DNA of 64,000 bases from JAFGNB01 sp050304135 (GTDB lineage: Bacteria; Fibrobacterota; Chitinivibrionia; Chitinivibrionales; Chitinispirillaceae), in contig JBNLDC010000006.1 in the NCBI GenBank assembly GCA_050304135.1, forward strand, positions 1 through 64,000, in the 5' to 3' direction. The stretch's first letter is position 1, and every line of letters starts with the position of its first letter. The notes under the pieces are model-generated. The model was not told the origin of the DNA, ran no database searches, and worked only from the letters and a program-made list of their open reading frames with translations. The position numbers were made by a program, and so were the translations under genes. Below, in pieces: positions 1-7,564 of the stretch.

Positions 1-2
1 AT

Positions 3-182
3 AAATCAGGTAATGCTATTTGCATAATGACAAATAGGCATAACCAAATAACAGAAATAAAGGTATATAGGGATGCGGGCAAATTCAAACACAAAGAATT
101 CAGATTTAATATCGATGAAAATATTATAAAACTTAAAAACAGATACGATAAGGCACGTCCTGTGCCAAGAAAGCGCCCATAG
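3..182 (+). CDS. C-terminal fragment of an unknown protein
   Basis: An open frame enters from the left edge and ends at TAG 180-182, giving 59 residues with no start codon in the window. The tail is basic and rich in Lys and Arg, ending PVPRKRP. I recognise no family. It is AT-rich, like the following small + strand genes, and a palindromic spacer follows about 25 nt later, so it fits the role of the last gene of a preceding cassette. The frame is clean, but a 60-codon fragment alone is weak proof of a gene. Confidence 0.45.
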   Translation, partial: KSGNAICIMTNRHNQITEIKVYRDAGKFKHKEFRFNIDENIIKLKNRYDKARPVPRKRP

Positions 183-210
183 GAAATGTGGAAGTTGAAG
201 CCCCTAAACA

Positions 211-314
211 AACTACCACTAACAGGCCAGTGTTGCTCCGCTTACGCTCCGGCCTCCGGCACATGCTCTTCACTTCGTTCGGGCACGTCAACACTGGCCG
301 AACCGTTGTACAAC
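211..314 (+). repeat. attC-like imperfect palindrome, spacer 1
   Basis: A perfect 11-bp inverted repeat (GGCCAGTGTTG 225-235 with CAACACTGGCC 289-299) brackets a GC-rich loop with further internal pairing. It is followed by the core CCGTTGTACAAC (303-314). The GC-rich hairpin stands out from its AT-rich surroundings. The layout (left arm, loop, right arm, GTTG core) is that of an integron attC site, but GTTGTAC departs from the classical GTTRRRY at one position. From 315 to the next gene I see no clear promoter or hairpin. Confidence 0.5.
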
Positions 315-443
315 ATATCGCTACCTGTTAATGTTAATTTCTAAATGTCAGCCGCACGTCGCGTTCGACTTGAGAGCATATATCGAGGCGAATTCGAAAA
401 AAAAATAATAACGTTTTTTTAAAAAGACGAAAGGCATGGTGAG

Positions 444-1010
444 ATGAAAACGTTTACTTCTTACAAATATCCAATCAGGGCGAATAAATTAACTGTCAAT
501 ATTTATATAATATTATCAATTTTTATATTTTATTTATGCACACAAGAAGGGAACTGCCAAGAGCACTCATTTGGAATAAATGCTGGATATAGCAGAAATA
601 TATTTAAAGATCATAGTATTGATTTCCCTTCCTACGGATTACATTATACATTTTATACACCAGCCAACATTTCCTTTGGACTGAATAACTTCCTTGGTTT
701 CTACAAACAAGATATTTACACACGCGGATTAATTATAATTGATCCCTTTGCCGGGTACAGATTTAACATTGCTGATATAATTTATCCCGAAGTTCGTTTG
801 GAATGGGGTTTTGTTGTTTTTGCGGATATGATTCCGGATGTGACTTTTAATGCCGGCGGAAGTTTTGGAATTAATTATCCATTGTTACAATGGTTAAACA
901 TTGGCATAAAGTATCAACTACTCTATGAGTATGCCTGGTATTATCATTTGATCGATCAATTAGCACTTGAATGTAACATTTCGATTATTCGACATAAAAA
1001 AATAGATTAA
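444..1010 (+). CDS. small secreted beta-barrel-like protein, unknown
   Basis: 188 residues. A basic N-terminus (1-16) and a hydrophobic stretch (about 18-34) ending before NCQEHS look like a signal peptide. The remainder alternates polar residues with aromatic and Gly residues (GINAGYS, YGLHYTFYTPANISFGLNN, FAGYRFNI, FNAGGSFGINYP), typical of a small outer-membrane barrel. No family recognised. AT-rich codon use sets it apart from the backbone genes after 9021. A purine-rich stretch (AAAGACGAAAGG) lies upstream of the ATG. It stands alone between two structured spacers, consistent with a one-gene cassette. Confidence 0.7.
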   Translation: MKTFTSYKYPIRANKLTVNIYIILSIFIFYLCTQEGNCQEHSFGINAGYSRNIFKDHSIDFPSYGLHYTFYTPANISFGLNNFLGFYKQDIYTRGLIIIDPFAGYRFNIADIIYPEVRLEWGFVVFADMIPDVTFNAGGSFGINYPLLQWLNIGIKYQLLYEYAWYYHLIDQLALECNISIIRHKKID

Positions 1011-1039
1011 ATTTATATGATAAAATATCTATAGCGGAG

Positions 1040-1195
1040 CGAATCTACGCCCGGTGCGGGACAAGTCAGTAGCGTCAAAGATAATTCCGCACGCCGGGGA
1101 TGCTTCGACCGGGCTCAGCACAAGTCTGTGGCGGGGCGGTCGGGTAACCGGCCGTTCTACGCTGACGTGGCAATTTGCTCGACGATATATTGTGC
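1040..1195 (+). repeat. GC-rich structured spacer
   Basis: A GC-rich block between two AT-rich genes. It contains a hairpin (CCCGG-TGCGG near 1050 with CCGCACGCCGGG near 1090), a second local palindrome (GGTCGGG-taa-CCGGCC near 1138-1155), and weak outer pairing between GTCAGTAGCGT and CTACGCTGAC. It occupies the position of the cassette spacers but has no convincing CCGTTG core, so it may be a diverged site or an unrelated intergenic repeat. Confidence 0.35.
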
Positions 1196-1232
1196 GACAT
1201 CATAAACTCATTTAAAGAAGGAATCTATTGCT

Positions 1233-1628
1233 ATGAAAATAAATGAATCAATTATTAATGTTTTTATAATCTCATTATTTTTTGTAACCGGATGCTTAAA
1301 TCCGGATTCCGAAGATAAAATTCAAAATACATTGTACGCTATAAAATGTGAATGTGATACTTCTTTAAATTTAAATATTTTAGATACCATACAAATTCAA
1401 ACTAATTCCGCAGTTATACCGGCAAATTGGATCTATTCCACACTATCTTCGGACATTATTGATAGCATTGATCATTATTATGGAAATACTAATGACACGG
1501 GGAGTTATGAAGAAAATTGGATATTTTTAACAAAATTATCAGGATCTGAAATTTTAAAATATGAATTTAAGAGCACTGTTAATAGTACTATTTATAAAAC
1601 ATTTGAAGTAGCAATAGATGTGAAATAA
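1233..1628 (+). CDS. small lipoprotein, unknown
   Basis: 131 residues. The N-terminus is a short lipoprotein signal: MKINESIINVF, a hydrophobic run, then the lipobox VTGC at 18-21. The mature part is acidic and polar with two Cys (KCECD) soon after the lipobox; no catalytic motif is visible. A GAAGGA ribosome-binding site (1217-1222) lies upstream of the ATG. A second lipoprotein gene follows at 1696 after only 67 nt with no palindrome between, so the two may be one transcription unit or a two-gene cassette. Function unknown. Confidence 0.65.
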   Translation: MKINESIINVFIISLFFVTGCLNPDSEDKIQNTLYAIKCECDTSLNLNILDTIQIQTNSAVIPANWIYSTLSSDIIDSIDHYYGNTNDTGSYEENWIFLTKLSGSEILKYEFKSTVNSTIYKTFEVAIDVK

Positions 1629-1695
1629 AAAGTAGTGAAATTGATTTTATTATTATCCTTGATGATACGATTATATTATTTCAAGGACATTTACT

Positions 1696-2088
1696 ATGAA
1701 GATGAATCAAAAATATATAATAATCTATTTTCTTGCTGGTTTGATTATAATTCAATGCGAACCAAAAACCGGATGGGATTGTACTTACAGAGAATTGCAA
1801 GGATATATAACATTTAACAAAATAGATACCGCTATGAGTAAAAACTATCCGGAAAATTATTATGTTTGTTGGTCTCGTTTTATATCATCAGATTATTCTG
1901 ACACTATAGATTATTGCTATCATGATATTAATGTGGGTTGTATAAATGATGGGATAATCGCTTTTGATTCAACATACCCTTGTATCTGGAAGAGAAAAAT
2001 TTCCGGCGGATGCTCACCAGGTCCAATTAAAATCAATTCAATTCCGGATACCTGCTATAATGGCGATTTATTTCAATGCTATGAGTAG
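1696..2088 (+). CDS. small Cys-rich lipoprotein, unknown
   Basis: 130 residues. The signal sequence ends in the lipobox IIIQC at about residue 21, so the product is probably anchored to a membrane. The mature part has seven or more Cys (for example CTYREL, CWSR, CYHDI, GCIND, PCIWK, GGCSPG, FQCYE), suggesting disulfides in the periplasm or outside the cell. AAGGACA upstream can serve as a ribosome-binding site. It follows the lipoprotein at 1233 closely and is followed by the group II intron remnant. No family recognised. Confidence 0.62.
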   Translation: MKMNQKYIIIYFLAGLIIIQCEPKTGWDCTYRELQGYITFNKIDTAMSKNYPENYYVCWSRFISSDYSDTIDYCYHDINVGCINDGIIAFDSTYPCIWKRKISGGCSPGPIKINSIPDTCYNGDLFQCYE

Positions 2089-2204
2089 AAGTTTGTTTAT
2101 AATTTGATCAAAATAAGTTTATTGGAGTATTCCATTAATATGCTTAAAAGCGAGAGCGATCCCCCAATGTGTGTATCGCGGAGGATTGTAGTAGTTTTAT
2201 AATC

Positions 2205-2446
2205 CGGGTGATCGTAGGGCAACGATTGCTTCCGAAGGGCTTGAGCCGTATGAGTGGAAAACGGATATAATAAAACGGTATGAAACACCTGATACTTAAC
2301 GTTTAAATAATAGTAATGACAAAATGCAAAAACTAAAGTGGAAACAGTGCGGAGCACTGGATTCAAAACATTTAAAGAATGACAATGACAAACTATCATG
2401 TACGGTTCTGAGGGGGGAAAGAGGCTGCAAAGCCTCTGACCTACCC
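2205..2446 (+). ncRNA. group II intron 3' end, domains V-VI, interrupted
   Basis: GAGCCGTATGAG (2243-2254) is the 5' strand of a bacterial group II intron domain V. The matching 3' strand, ATCATGTACGGTTCTGAG (2395-2412), lies about 140 nt downstream instead of directly after the GNRA-type loop, so domain V is split by an insertion in its terminal loop. Domain VI follows: a GGGGGGAAAG lead, then AGAGGCT-GCAA-AGCCTCT and GACCTACCC to about 2446. No reverse transcriptase is present nearby, so this is a dead 3' relic; its 5' limit cannot be fixed. The downstream exon starts CCGGTTGCGCAATG, very like the CCGTTG core of the cassette spacers. Confidence 0.68.
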
Positions 2447-2475
2447 GGTTGCGCAATGTAAAATGTCATTTAAAT

Positions 2476-4257
2476 AGTGCCTGTCCGGAAAGGCTTACTG
2501 CCCAATAAAATCAGCAAGTTACTGAAAAAAAGTCCGACGAAGAAATGATTGACTAAAGTGCAAGATGTATTTTTATTGCGCAAAACAGTAAAAGACACTG
2601 CCGATAATCAACAAACTTCGCCGGACGGAAATCATGAGAAAAATACTTCGCGAGCAAATGCAGATGGGACAAATCGATATCAGTGACATTCAGATCGAAC
2701 TCGATACCCGTGATGAGATTCCGCAACATCTTCGCGGGCTGCAGCATTTATACACGAACGAAACCACGCGGAATGAAATCTTCAGGCTTCTTTTGGAGAT
2801 GATACCGGAGCATATCGACATCAACAACGGGCGCAACGGAATGGACCTGTGGAAGATACTGGTTCTCGGAACGCTTCGTCTTCGTTGCCGCTGGGACTAC
2901 GACAAACTTCAGGAGATTGCGAATAACCACTATACCCTCCGGCAGATGCTCGGGCATGGTATGCTTGATTTTTCCGATCGTTATGCACGGCAGACCCTCA
3001 ATGACAATCTGCGCTGGTTTACCCCGGAACTGCTCGACCGTATCAACAGGATCGTGGTAAATGAAGGACGGGAATGTCTCGGAAACAAGCCCGATGATCC
3101 ACAGCACGGACGTTGTGACTCATTCGTCGTTGAAACCGACGTTCACTTTCCTACCGATATCAATCTGCTCTGGGACGCGGCACGCAAGACCATGCAACTG
3201 ACCAATCGTCTTTGTGAGTTGACCGAAACGGACGGTTGGCGGCAAACAGCTCACAATCTCAAAAAGATCAAGAGACAGTACAGAACCGTACAGAAGCTGC
3301 GTGAAAAGGATAAAAACAGTAGTATTAAAAGCGGCGTCGGCATTACGGCAACTCAAACCTATATCAATTCCTGTGCGGAGCAGTTCAACCGTGCCACGGC
3401 AACGATTACTTCTTTTCAGCATCATGAGCTCTATGGCGGGCTTGCCGATGAAATATTCTATTTTATTAAACAGGGCAACAAACAGATTGATCAGATTTGC
3501 CGCCGCTATTTTAAAGATGAGACGATACCACACGCTGAGAAAGTTTTTTCGATTTTCGAGCCGCATACCGAATGGATCGCCAAGGGGAAAGCGGGTATTA
3601 CACAGGAATTGGGTTTGCGGGTATGTATCGTTGAGTCATCAGACGGGTTTATCTTGCACCACCGGGTAATGGAAAATAAAACCGACGATAAAGTAGCTGT
3701 TGTCATTACCCGTGAAACCAGAGAGCGTTTTCCGACACTTAAATCTTGCAGCTATGATAAGGGATTTCACAGTCCGCAGAATCAGCAGGATTTACGCAAA
3801 GAGCTCGATTTTGTAGTATTGCCGAAAAAAGGAAGGCGCAACCCGATGGAACAGGCGCATGAAGGCAGCGAGCAGTTCGGAGAACTCCGTCGTAAACATT
3901 CTGCGGTTGAATCGGCAATAAATGCGTTGGAACACTGCGGCATGGATCGTTGTCGGGATTACGGACTTGAAGGATTCAAGCGTTATGTCGCGCTTGCAAT
4001 AGTTGCTCGAAACATTCACCGCCTCGGTTATATTCTGCAGCAGCAGGAACTTGAAAAAAAGAAGAAACGCAGGGGGGATAAAAAGGCAGCCTGAATCTGG
4101 CGGAAGGAATGCAGGGACGCCGGGCAGAATACACCCACGTGTTACCTTTAGTCAACTATTTTCTGCGACTGGCGTCGAATTACGTTTATCAGTCAACTTG
4201 CAGGCCTGCTGGAGTGCCAGCGCTGCCGAAAAAACCAGGGGTTTTCGGACGGACACT
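2476..4257 (+). mobile_element. complete insertion sequence, ISNCY/ISDol1-like
   Basis: 1782 bp with imperfect terminal inverted repeats: left AGTGCCTGTCCGGAAAGGC from 2476, right end ...GTTTTCGGACGGACACT at 4257 (AGTG.C.GTCCG.AAA shared). It is flanked by a 4-bp direct repeat, AAAT (2472-2475 and 4258-4261), read as the target duplication. It carries one transposase gene. It lies immediately downstream of the intron relic and its GTTGCGC core, so it landed in the spacer before the gene at 4322. Ends and duplication are intact, suggesting fairly recent insertion. Confidence 0.82.
2634..4094 (+). CDS. DDE transposase of the insertion sequence
   Basis: 486 residues, full length for the group. 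The catalytic triad can be read: first Asp in VVETDVHFPTDINLLWDA (about 168-185), second Asp in CSYDKGFHSP (about 372-381), and Glu in HSAVESAINALEH (about 420-432), followed by the conserved tail YVALAIVARNIHRLG. The N-terminal part (GLQHLYTNETTRNEIFRLL) and the DSFVVETDVHFPTD segment point to the ISNCY/ISDol1 type. The product cuts and joins DNA at the inverted repeats. The gene is visibly more GC-rich than its neighbours, as expected for an imported element. Confidence 0.85.
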   Translation: MRKILREQMQMGQIDISDIQIELDTRDEIPQHLRGLQHLYTNETTRNEIFRLLLEMIPEHIDINNGRNGMDLWKILVLGTLRLRCRWDYDKLQEIANNHYTLRQMLGHGMLDFSDRYARQTLNDNLRWFTPELLDRINRIVVNEGRECLGNKPDDPQHGRCDSFVVETDVHFPTDINLLWDAARKTMQLTNRLCELTETDGWRQTAHNLKKIKRQYRTVQKLREKDKNSSIKSGVGITATQTYINSCAEQFNRATATITSFQHHELYGGLADEIFYFIKQGNKQIDQICRRYFKDETIPHAEKVFSIFEPHTEWIAKGKAGITQELGLRVCIVESSDGFILHHRVMENKTDDKVAVVITRETRERFPTLKSCSYDKGFHSPQNQQDLRKELDFVVLPKKGRRNPMEQAHEGSEQFGELRRKHSAVESAINALEHCGMDRCRDYGLEGFKRYVALAIVARNIHRLGYILQQQELEKKKKRRGDKKAA

Positions 4258-4321
4258 AAATAGGAGTACGGTAATTTTTTAATGATTTAAACAAGGAAGC
4301 AAATAACAGAAATTTAATGAA

Positions 4322-4882
4322 ATGGCAAATTTAATGAAACCTTTTTTTAATCTTATTATAATTTTAATTATTAGTAATTCCTTTTCACAAGATTACCCTT
4401 GGAATCAAATTAAAAGAATAGATGTAACCACTGAATTAAAATATGATGGTTTTCCATCCACTAAAACAAAATGTACTTGTAACTGTAAAAATGATTCTGG
4501 TCAAATTTGTCATTATAAAAAAATTGAAGGTTATATATGGGATAATGATACATGTTTTTGGAAGACATTTTTAAATAGCATTAAACCAGAATTTTATACA
4601 CCCCATGTTGAAGCTATTGGTTTTGGATGTGCTCCACCGACATTTACAGCGAAAATTAGAATAATCTGTGAAGGTGATGATACCCTTTTTTCAACAGTTG
4701 AATCAACCAAACCTTCAATTTTATTTTTTACAATTTCAGGTAAAAAAGAAAAATGCAGATTTTATTTGAATACGGATCAAAGAAATCAATTTGAAATAAA
4801 ATTAAAGGAATTGCTTAAGTGCCAAGCAAATCACTTATTGAAAAGTATTGATGAAAGAATTGATTGTGCTGAATGCAGATAA
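4322..4882 (+). CDS. small secreted Cys-rich protein, unknown
   Basis: 186 residues, or 182 from the internal Met at 4334. The N-terminus (FFNLIIILIISNSFSQ) is a signal peptide with a likely cut after FSQ. The mature part has a dense Cys cluster (TKCTCNCKNDSGQICHYKK, about 46-64) and more Cys towards the end (DCAECR). That pattern suggests disulfides or metal binding outside the cytoplasm. No known family seen. The insertion sequence lies upstream and a palindromic spacer downstream; strong AT bias is shared with the other cassette-like genes. Confidence 0.66.
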   Translation: MANLMKPFFNLIIILIISNSFSQDYPWNQIKRIDVTTELKYDGFPSTKTKCTCNCKNDSGQICHYKKIEGYIWDNDTCFWKTFLNSIKPEFYTPHVEAIGFGCAPPTFTAKIRIICEGDDTLFSTVESTKPSILFFTISGKKEKCRFYLNTDQRNQFEIKLKELLKCQANHLLKSIDERIDCAECR

Positions 4883-4914
4883 TCTAATTCGTGACATTTT
4901 ACACAGACACACAT

Positions 4915-5010
4915 CCGTGGCTATAAGCTCGTCGTTTCACTCCTCGGCCTTCGGCTAGTTTTGCCTTTCTTCGGTCGGCAAAACTACTCATAGCCCAGGC
5001 CCGTTGCGTA
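4915..5010 (+). repeat. attC-like palindrome with CCGTTG core, spacer 2
   Basis: Outer arms GGCTATAAG (4919-4927) and CTCATAGCC (4988-4996) pair with one wobble. Inside them GGCTAGTTTTGCC pairs with GGCAAAACTACTC around a short TTCGG-containing loop. The right arm is followed by the core CCCGTTGCGTAC (5000-5011). The left core is not clearly the complement of the right one. Position and shape match the spacers at 211, 6149 and 6957. Confidence 0.5.
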
Positions 5011-5038
5011 CTGCAAGGAAATCACTACAAAAAACATA

Positions 5039-6145
5039 ATGGCTGAACTATTCAAAAATATATACAACAAAACTTTTTTTAAAAAATTTACGGCATCACT
5101 AGAAGAGGTCGTTTCTGGTTTTGATACAAAATCATTTTTGCTCGACATTTTTGATAAGGACTGGGAGAATAGAGAGTTGAAACAAAGAATGAGACACATA
5201 ACTCTCACTTTTAAAAGCCACTTATCCAATGATTATCAAAGGAATATTGAAATCATACTTAAACTAATTCCTGTTTTAAGGAAAAATGGGTTTAATCCTG
5301 ACAATTTGGAATTTATCTTTTTGCCAGATTTCATTGAATTGTATGGCACAGGATATTACGATGTTTCTATTGAAGCCTTTGAAACAGTTACACAATTTGT
5401 TAGTTGTGAATTTGCTGTAAGGCCGTTCATTATTAATAATCAGGATGAAATGTTAAAGCAGATGTTTCTTTGGTCAAATCACGAATCCCATATGGTAAGG
5501 CGACTTGCCTCAGAAGGCTGTCGTCCAAAACTGCCTTGGGCAATGGCAATTCCCTCATTAAGAGAAAATCCTGAACCAATAATACCAATTCTGGAAAATT
5601 TAAAAAATGATGTCTCCGGATACGTAAGAAGAAGTGTGGCAAACAACCTGAATGATATTTCCAAGGATAATCCACAAAAAGTAATAAGCCTTGTAAAGAA
5701 ATGGAAAGGGGTAACTAAGGAAACTGATGCTCTGACAAAACATGCTTGCAGAACGCTTTTAAAACATGGAAATTTGGATGTTTTGAAATTATTCGGCTTT
5801 GGTTCTGTTGAAAATATCAAAATAGACAACTTAGAAGTCATTACACCTAAAGTCAAAATAGGAACATTTTTAGAATTCACATTTGAACTTAAAAACACTG
5901 ATAGCTCAGCCTCAAAGATAAGATTGGAATATGGGATTTATTACCAAAAGGCAAATGGGACTTTATCAAAGAAAGTTTTTAAAATAAGTGAAAAAGAATA
6001 TCCTAAAAATTCAACAACAATAATCAATCGCAAACAGTCTTTCAAGATAATTACAACCCGAAAATACCATTTTGGAAAACATCAATTGTCGATAATTGTT
6101 AATGGAAACGAGTTTAATAAAATTGATTTTGAACTGACTGGATAA
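5039..6145 (+). CDS. AlkC-type DNA alkylation repair protein
   Basis: 368 residues. The N-terminal 240 or so are helical HEAT-like repeats with family signatures (LWSNHESHMVRRLASEGCRPKLPW about 148-171, then YVRRSVANNLNDISKDNPQKV about 195-215). The C-terminal 100 residues are beta-rich (FLEFTFELKNTDSSASKIRLEYGIYYQK) and look like the immunoglobulin-like domain of one AlkC subgroup. AlkC/AlkD proteins are DNA glycosylases that remove 3-methyladenine-type lesions. The gene stands alone between two palindromic spacers, and a broken AlkD gene lies 2.4 kb downstream. No signal peptide; cytoplasmic. Confidence 0.8.
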   Translation: MAELFKNIYNKTFFKKFTASLEEVVSGFDTKSFLLDIFDKDWENRELKQRMRHITLTFKSHLSNDYQRNIEIILKLIPVLRKNGFNPDNLEFIFLPDFIELYGTGYYDVSIEAFETVTQFVSCEFAVRPFIINNQDEMLKQMFLWSNHESHMVRRLASEGCRPKLPWAMAIPSLRENPEPIIPILENLKNDVSGYVRRSVANNLNDISKDNPQKVISLVKKWKGVTKETDALTKHACRTLLKHGNLDVLKLFGFGSVENIKIDNLEVITPKVKIGTFLEFTFELKNTDSSASKIRLEYGIYYQKANGTLSKKVFKISEKEYPKNSTTIINRKQSFKIITTRKYHFGKHQLSIIVNGNEFNKIDFELTG

Positions 6146-6148
6146 CAC

Positions 6149-6285
6149 ATGCGCACAACAAAGTATAAAAATAATAGCCTAAATTGCAGTAAATATGAGC
6201 ATTGTAGTCCGCATAAAATATAGTAGTAACTTGAAAAAAAATAGTTCCGCAGTCGGCTGCTATTCTTATACAAACCGTTGTGCAT
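6149..6285 (+). repeat. attC-like site with paired cores, spacer 3
   Basis: The clearest spacer. Left core ATGCGCACAAC (6149-6159) is complementary to right core GTTGTGCAT (6277-6285) apart from a 2-nt insertion. Next to the cores, AAAGTATAAAAATAATAGCC (6160-6179) pairs imperfectly with GGCTGCTATTCTTATACAAA (6255-6274). The central 75 nt are AT-rich with little structure. Total span is 137 nt. Two core boxes flanking two imperfect inner arms is the architecture of an integron recombination site; the core GTTGTGC differs from GTTRRRY at one position. Confidence 0.58.
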
Positions 6286-6318
6286 AATTATACACGGACA
6301 AAAAATTAGGCAATAAAT

Positions 6319-6954
6319 ATGAAACAACTACCAAATCCAGGTACTATTTTCCCTGTTCCAAATATCAAGACAGTGACTTATGTGAAGCCAACGATTAAAT
6401 CAGAAAATATTATAGTTGGAGATTTTACTTATTTCAGTGATGTTGATTTTGAAAAGCATGTTACACACCACTATGACTTTTATGAAGATAAACTGATAAT
6501 AGGAAAATTCTGTCAAATTGCTGCTGGTGTTGAGATTATCATGAATGGGGCGAATCACCAGATGAATGCCGCTTCGACATTTCCTTTTTATATTTTTGAA
6601 GGATGGGAACAGGCTATTCCTCTCATAGAAAAAATGCCTGTAAAAGGAGATACAGTAATCGGAAACGATGTTTGGATAGGACAGAATACAACCGTTTTAC
6701 CGGGAGTTCATATTGGAGATGGGGTTATCATTGGGGCAAATAGTATTGTCGGAAGTAATATAGAACCATATTCCATAGCAGCGGGGAATCCGGCGCGATT
6801 GATTAGAAAGCGGTTTGACGATGACTTAATTTCTTTACTACTCAAAGTTAAATGGTGGGATTTGCCGATTGAAGAGATAAATCTGCTTATTCCCATTTTG
6901 AGTTGTGATGACTTAGAAAAGACTAAAATTGAATTAAAGAAATTGATAAAATAA
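6319..6954 (+). CDS. Vat/CatB-type xenobiotic O-acetyltransferase
   Basis: 211 residues, usual length for the family. After a divergent N-terminus come hexapeptide turns of a left-handed beta helix (LIIGKFCQIAAGVEIIMNGA, about 59-78), the family signature NHQMNAASTFPF (79-90), and GDTVIGNDVWIGQNTTVLPGV followed by VIIGANSIVGSNIEPYSIAAGNPARLIRKRF. NH in that signature holds the catalytic His. Relatives acetylate streptogramin A or chloramphenicol with acetyl-CoA, but environmental members often have unknown substrates, so resistance is only an inference. A known type of integron-cassette cargo; here it sits alone between two palindromic spacers. Confidence 0.83.
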   Translation: MKQLPNPGTIFPVPNIKTVTYVKPTIKSENIIVGDFTYFSDVDFEKHVTHHYDFYEDKLIIGKFCQIAAGVEIIMNGANHQMNAASTFPFYIFEGWEQAIPLIEKMPVKGDTVIGNDVWIGQNTTVLPGVHIGDGVIIGANSIVGSNIEPYSIAAGNPARLIRKRFDDDLISLLLKVKWWDLPIEEINLLIPILSCDDLEKTKIELKKLIK

Positions 6955-6956
6955 CT

Positions 6957-7090
6957 ATGCAAAACATTTTGTATAAGCAATGGCAGACGATGTGGTAAAT
7001 ATCAAGGTTTGTAGCCCGCTCAAACTATGTAGCGGTTTGACAGGAAATTACCACGCAATCTGCCACTACTCATACAATTTACCGCAATTC
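6957..7090 (+). repeat. attC-like long wobble palindrome, spacer 4
   Basis: A 30-nt left arm (6969-6998) pairs with a 30-nt right arm (7048-7077) at 23 positions; most of the other positions are G-T type wobbles. The loop has its own short hairpin (gtagcccgct...atgtagcgg). Outside the arms, TATGCAAAACAT on the left and ACCGCAATTC on the right sit where cores would be, but the right one lacks the TTG, so the site may be decayed. From 7091 to 7243 there is only AT-rich sequence. Confidence 0.5.
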
Positions 7091-7243
7091 AAAAAATAAT
7101 TTTCTTGAGGTAAAATGAAGATAGGCTTTCAAAAGGGAATAAATTTATTTTTTTCTATATTATAGGGGGAACAAGATTGTGTTTTCTTCACTCCCTTACG
7201 AAAATGAATTATCTATAAACTTTTAGGTCTTAATATAAAAATT

Positions 7244-7486
7244 ATGAAAACAATGACTTGCAAACAACTCGGAGGTCCTAAGGCTTGTGATAAAGCATTC
7301 CATGCCAACTCTTTTGAAGAGATGTCCGAATTGAGTAAACAACATGGAATGGAAATGTTTCAAAAAGGTGACAAAGACCATCTTGAAGCAATGGGTAAAA
7401 TGAAAGAACTAATGCAAAAACCTGAAGCTATGAAAGAGTGGTTTGAGAATAAGAAAAAAGAATTTGATAGCTTATCTGAGGAATAA
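7244..7486 (+). CDS. DUF1059-like small protein
   Basis: 80 residues beginning MKTMTCKQLGGPKACDKAFHANSFEE. The pattern MTCKQLGG-x-CD-x-FHA-x(T/S)FEE is that of small DUF1059-type proteins; two conserved Cys (about 6 and 15) may bind metal. The rest is charged helix with SKQHGMEMFQKGD and LEAMGKMKELM. No signal or membrane segment, so cytoplasmic; molecular role unknown. It lies between a palindromic spacer and the DMT exporter gene 78 nt downstream, and may share a transcript with the latter. Confidence 0.7.
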   Translation: MKTMTCKQLGGPKACDKAFHANSFEEMSELSKQHGMEMFQKGDKDHLEAMGKMKELMQKPEAMKEWFENKKKEFDSLSEE

Positions 7487-7564
7487 TATGGTAAATATGA
7501 CAAAATGTTATCGAAGCGATTCTCCCAACAATGTTAAAAAATACATACTTACGATGACTTCATT

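Noticed and set aside
1635..1817. 60-codon + strand open frame between the two lipoprotein genes
   Set aside because: It overlaps the better-supported lipoprotein gene at 1696, has no family pattern and no ribosome-binding site.
2097..2456. 119-codon frame on the - strand across the intron relic
   Set aside because: The sequence is explained by group II intron domains V and VI; the translation has no protein-like pattern.
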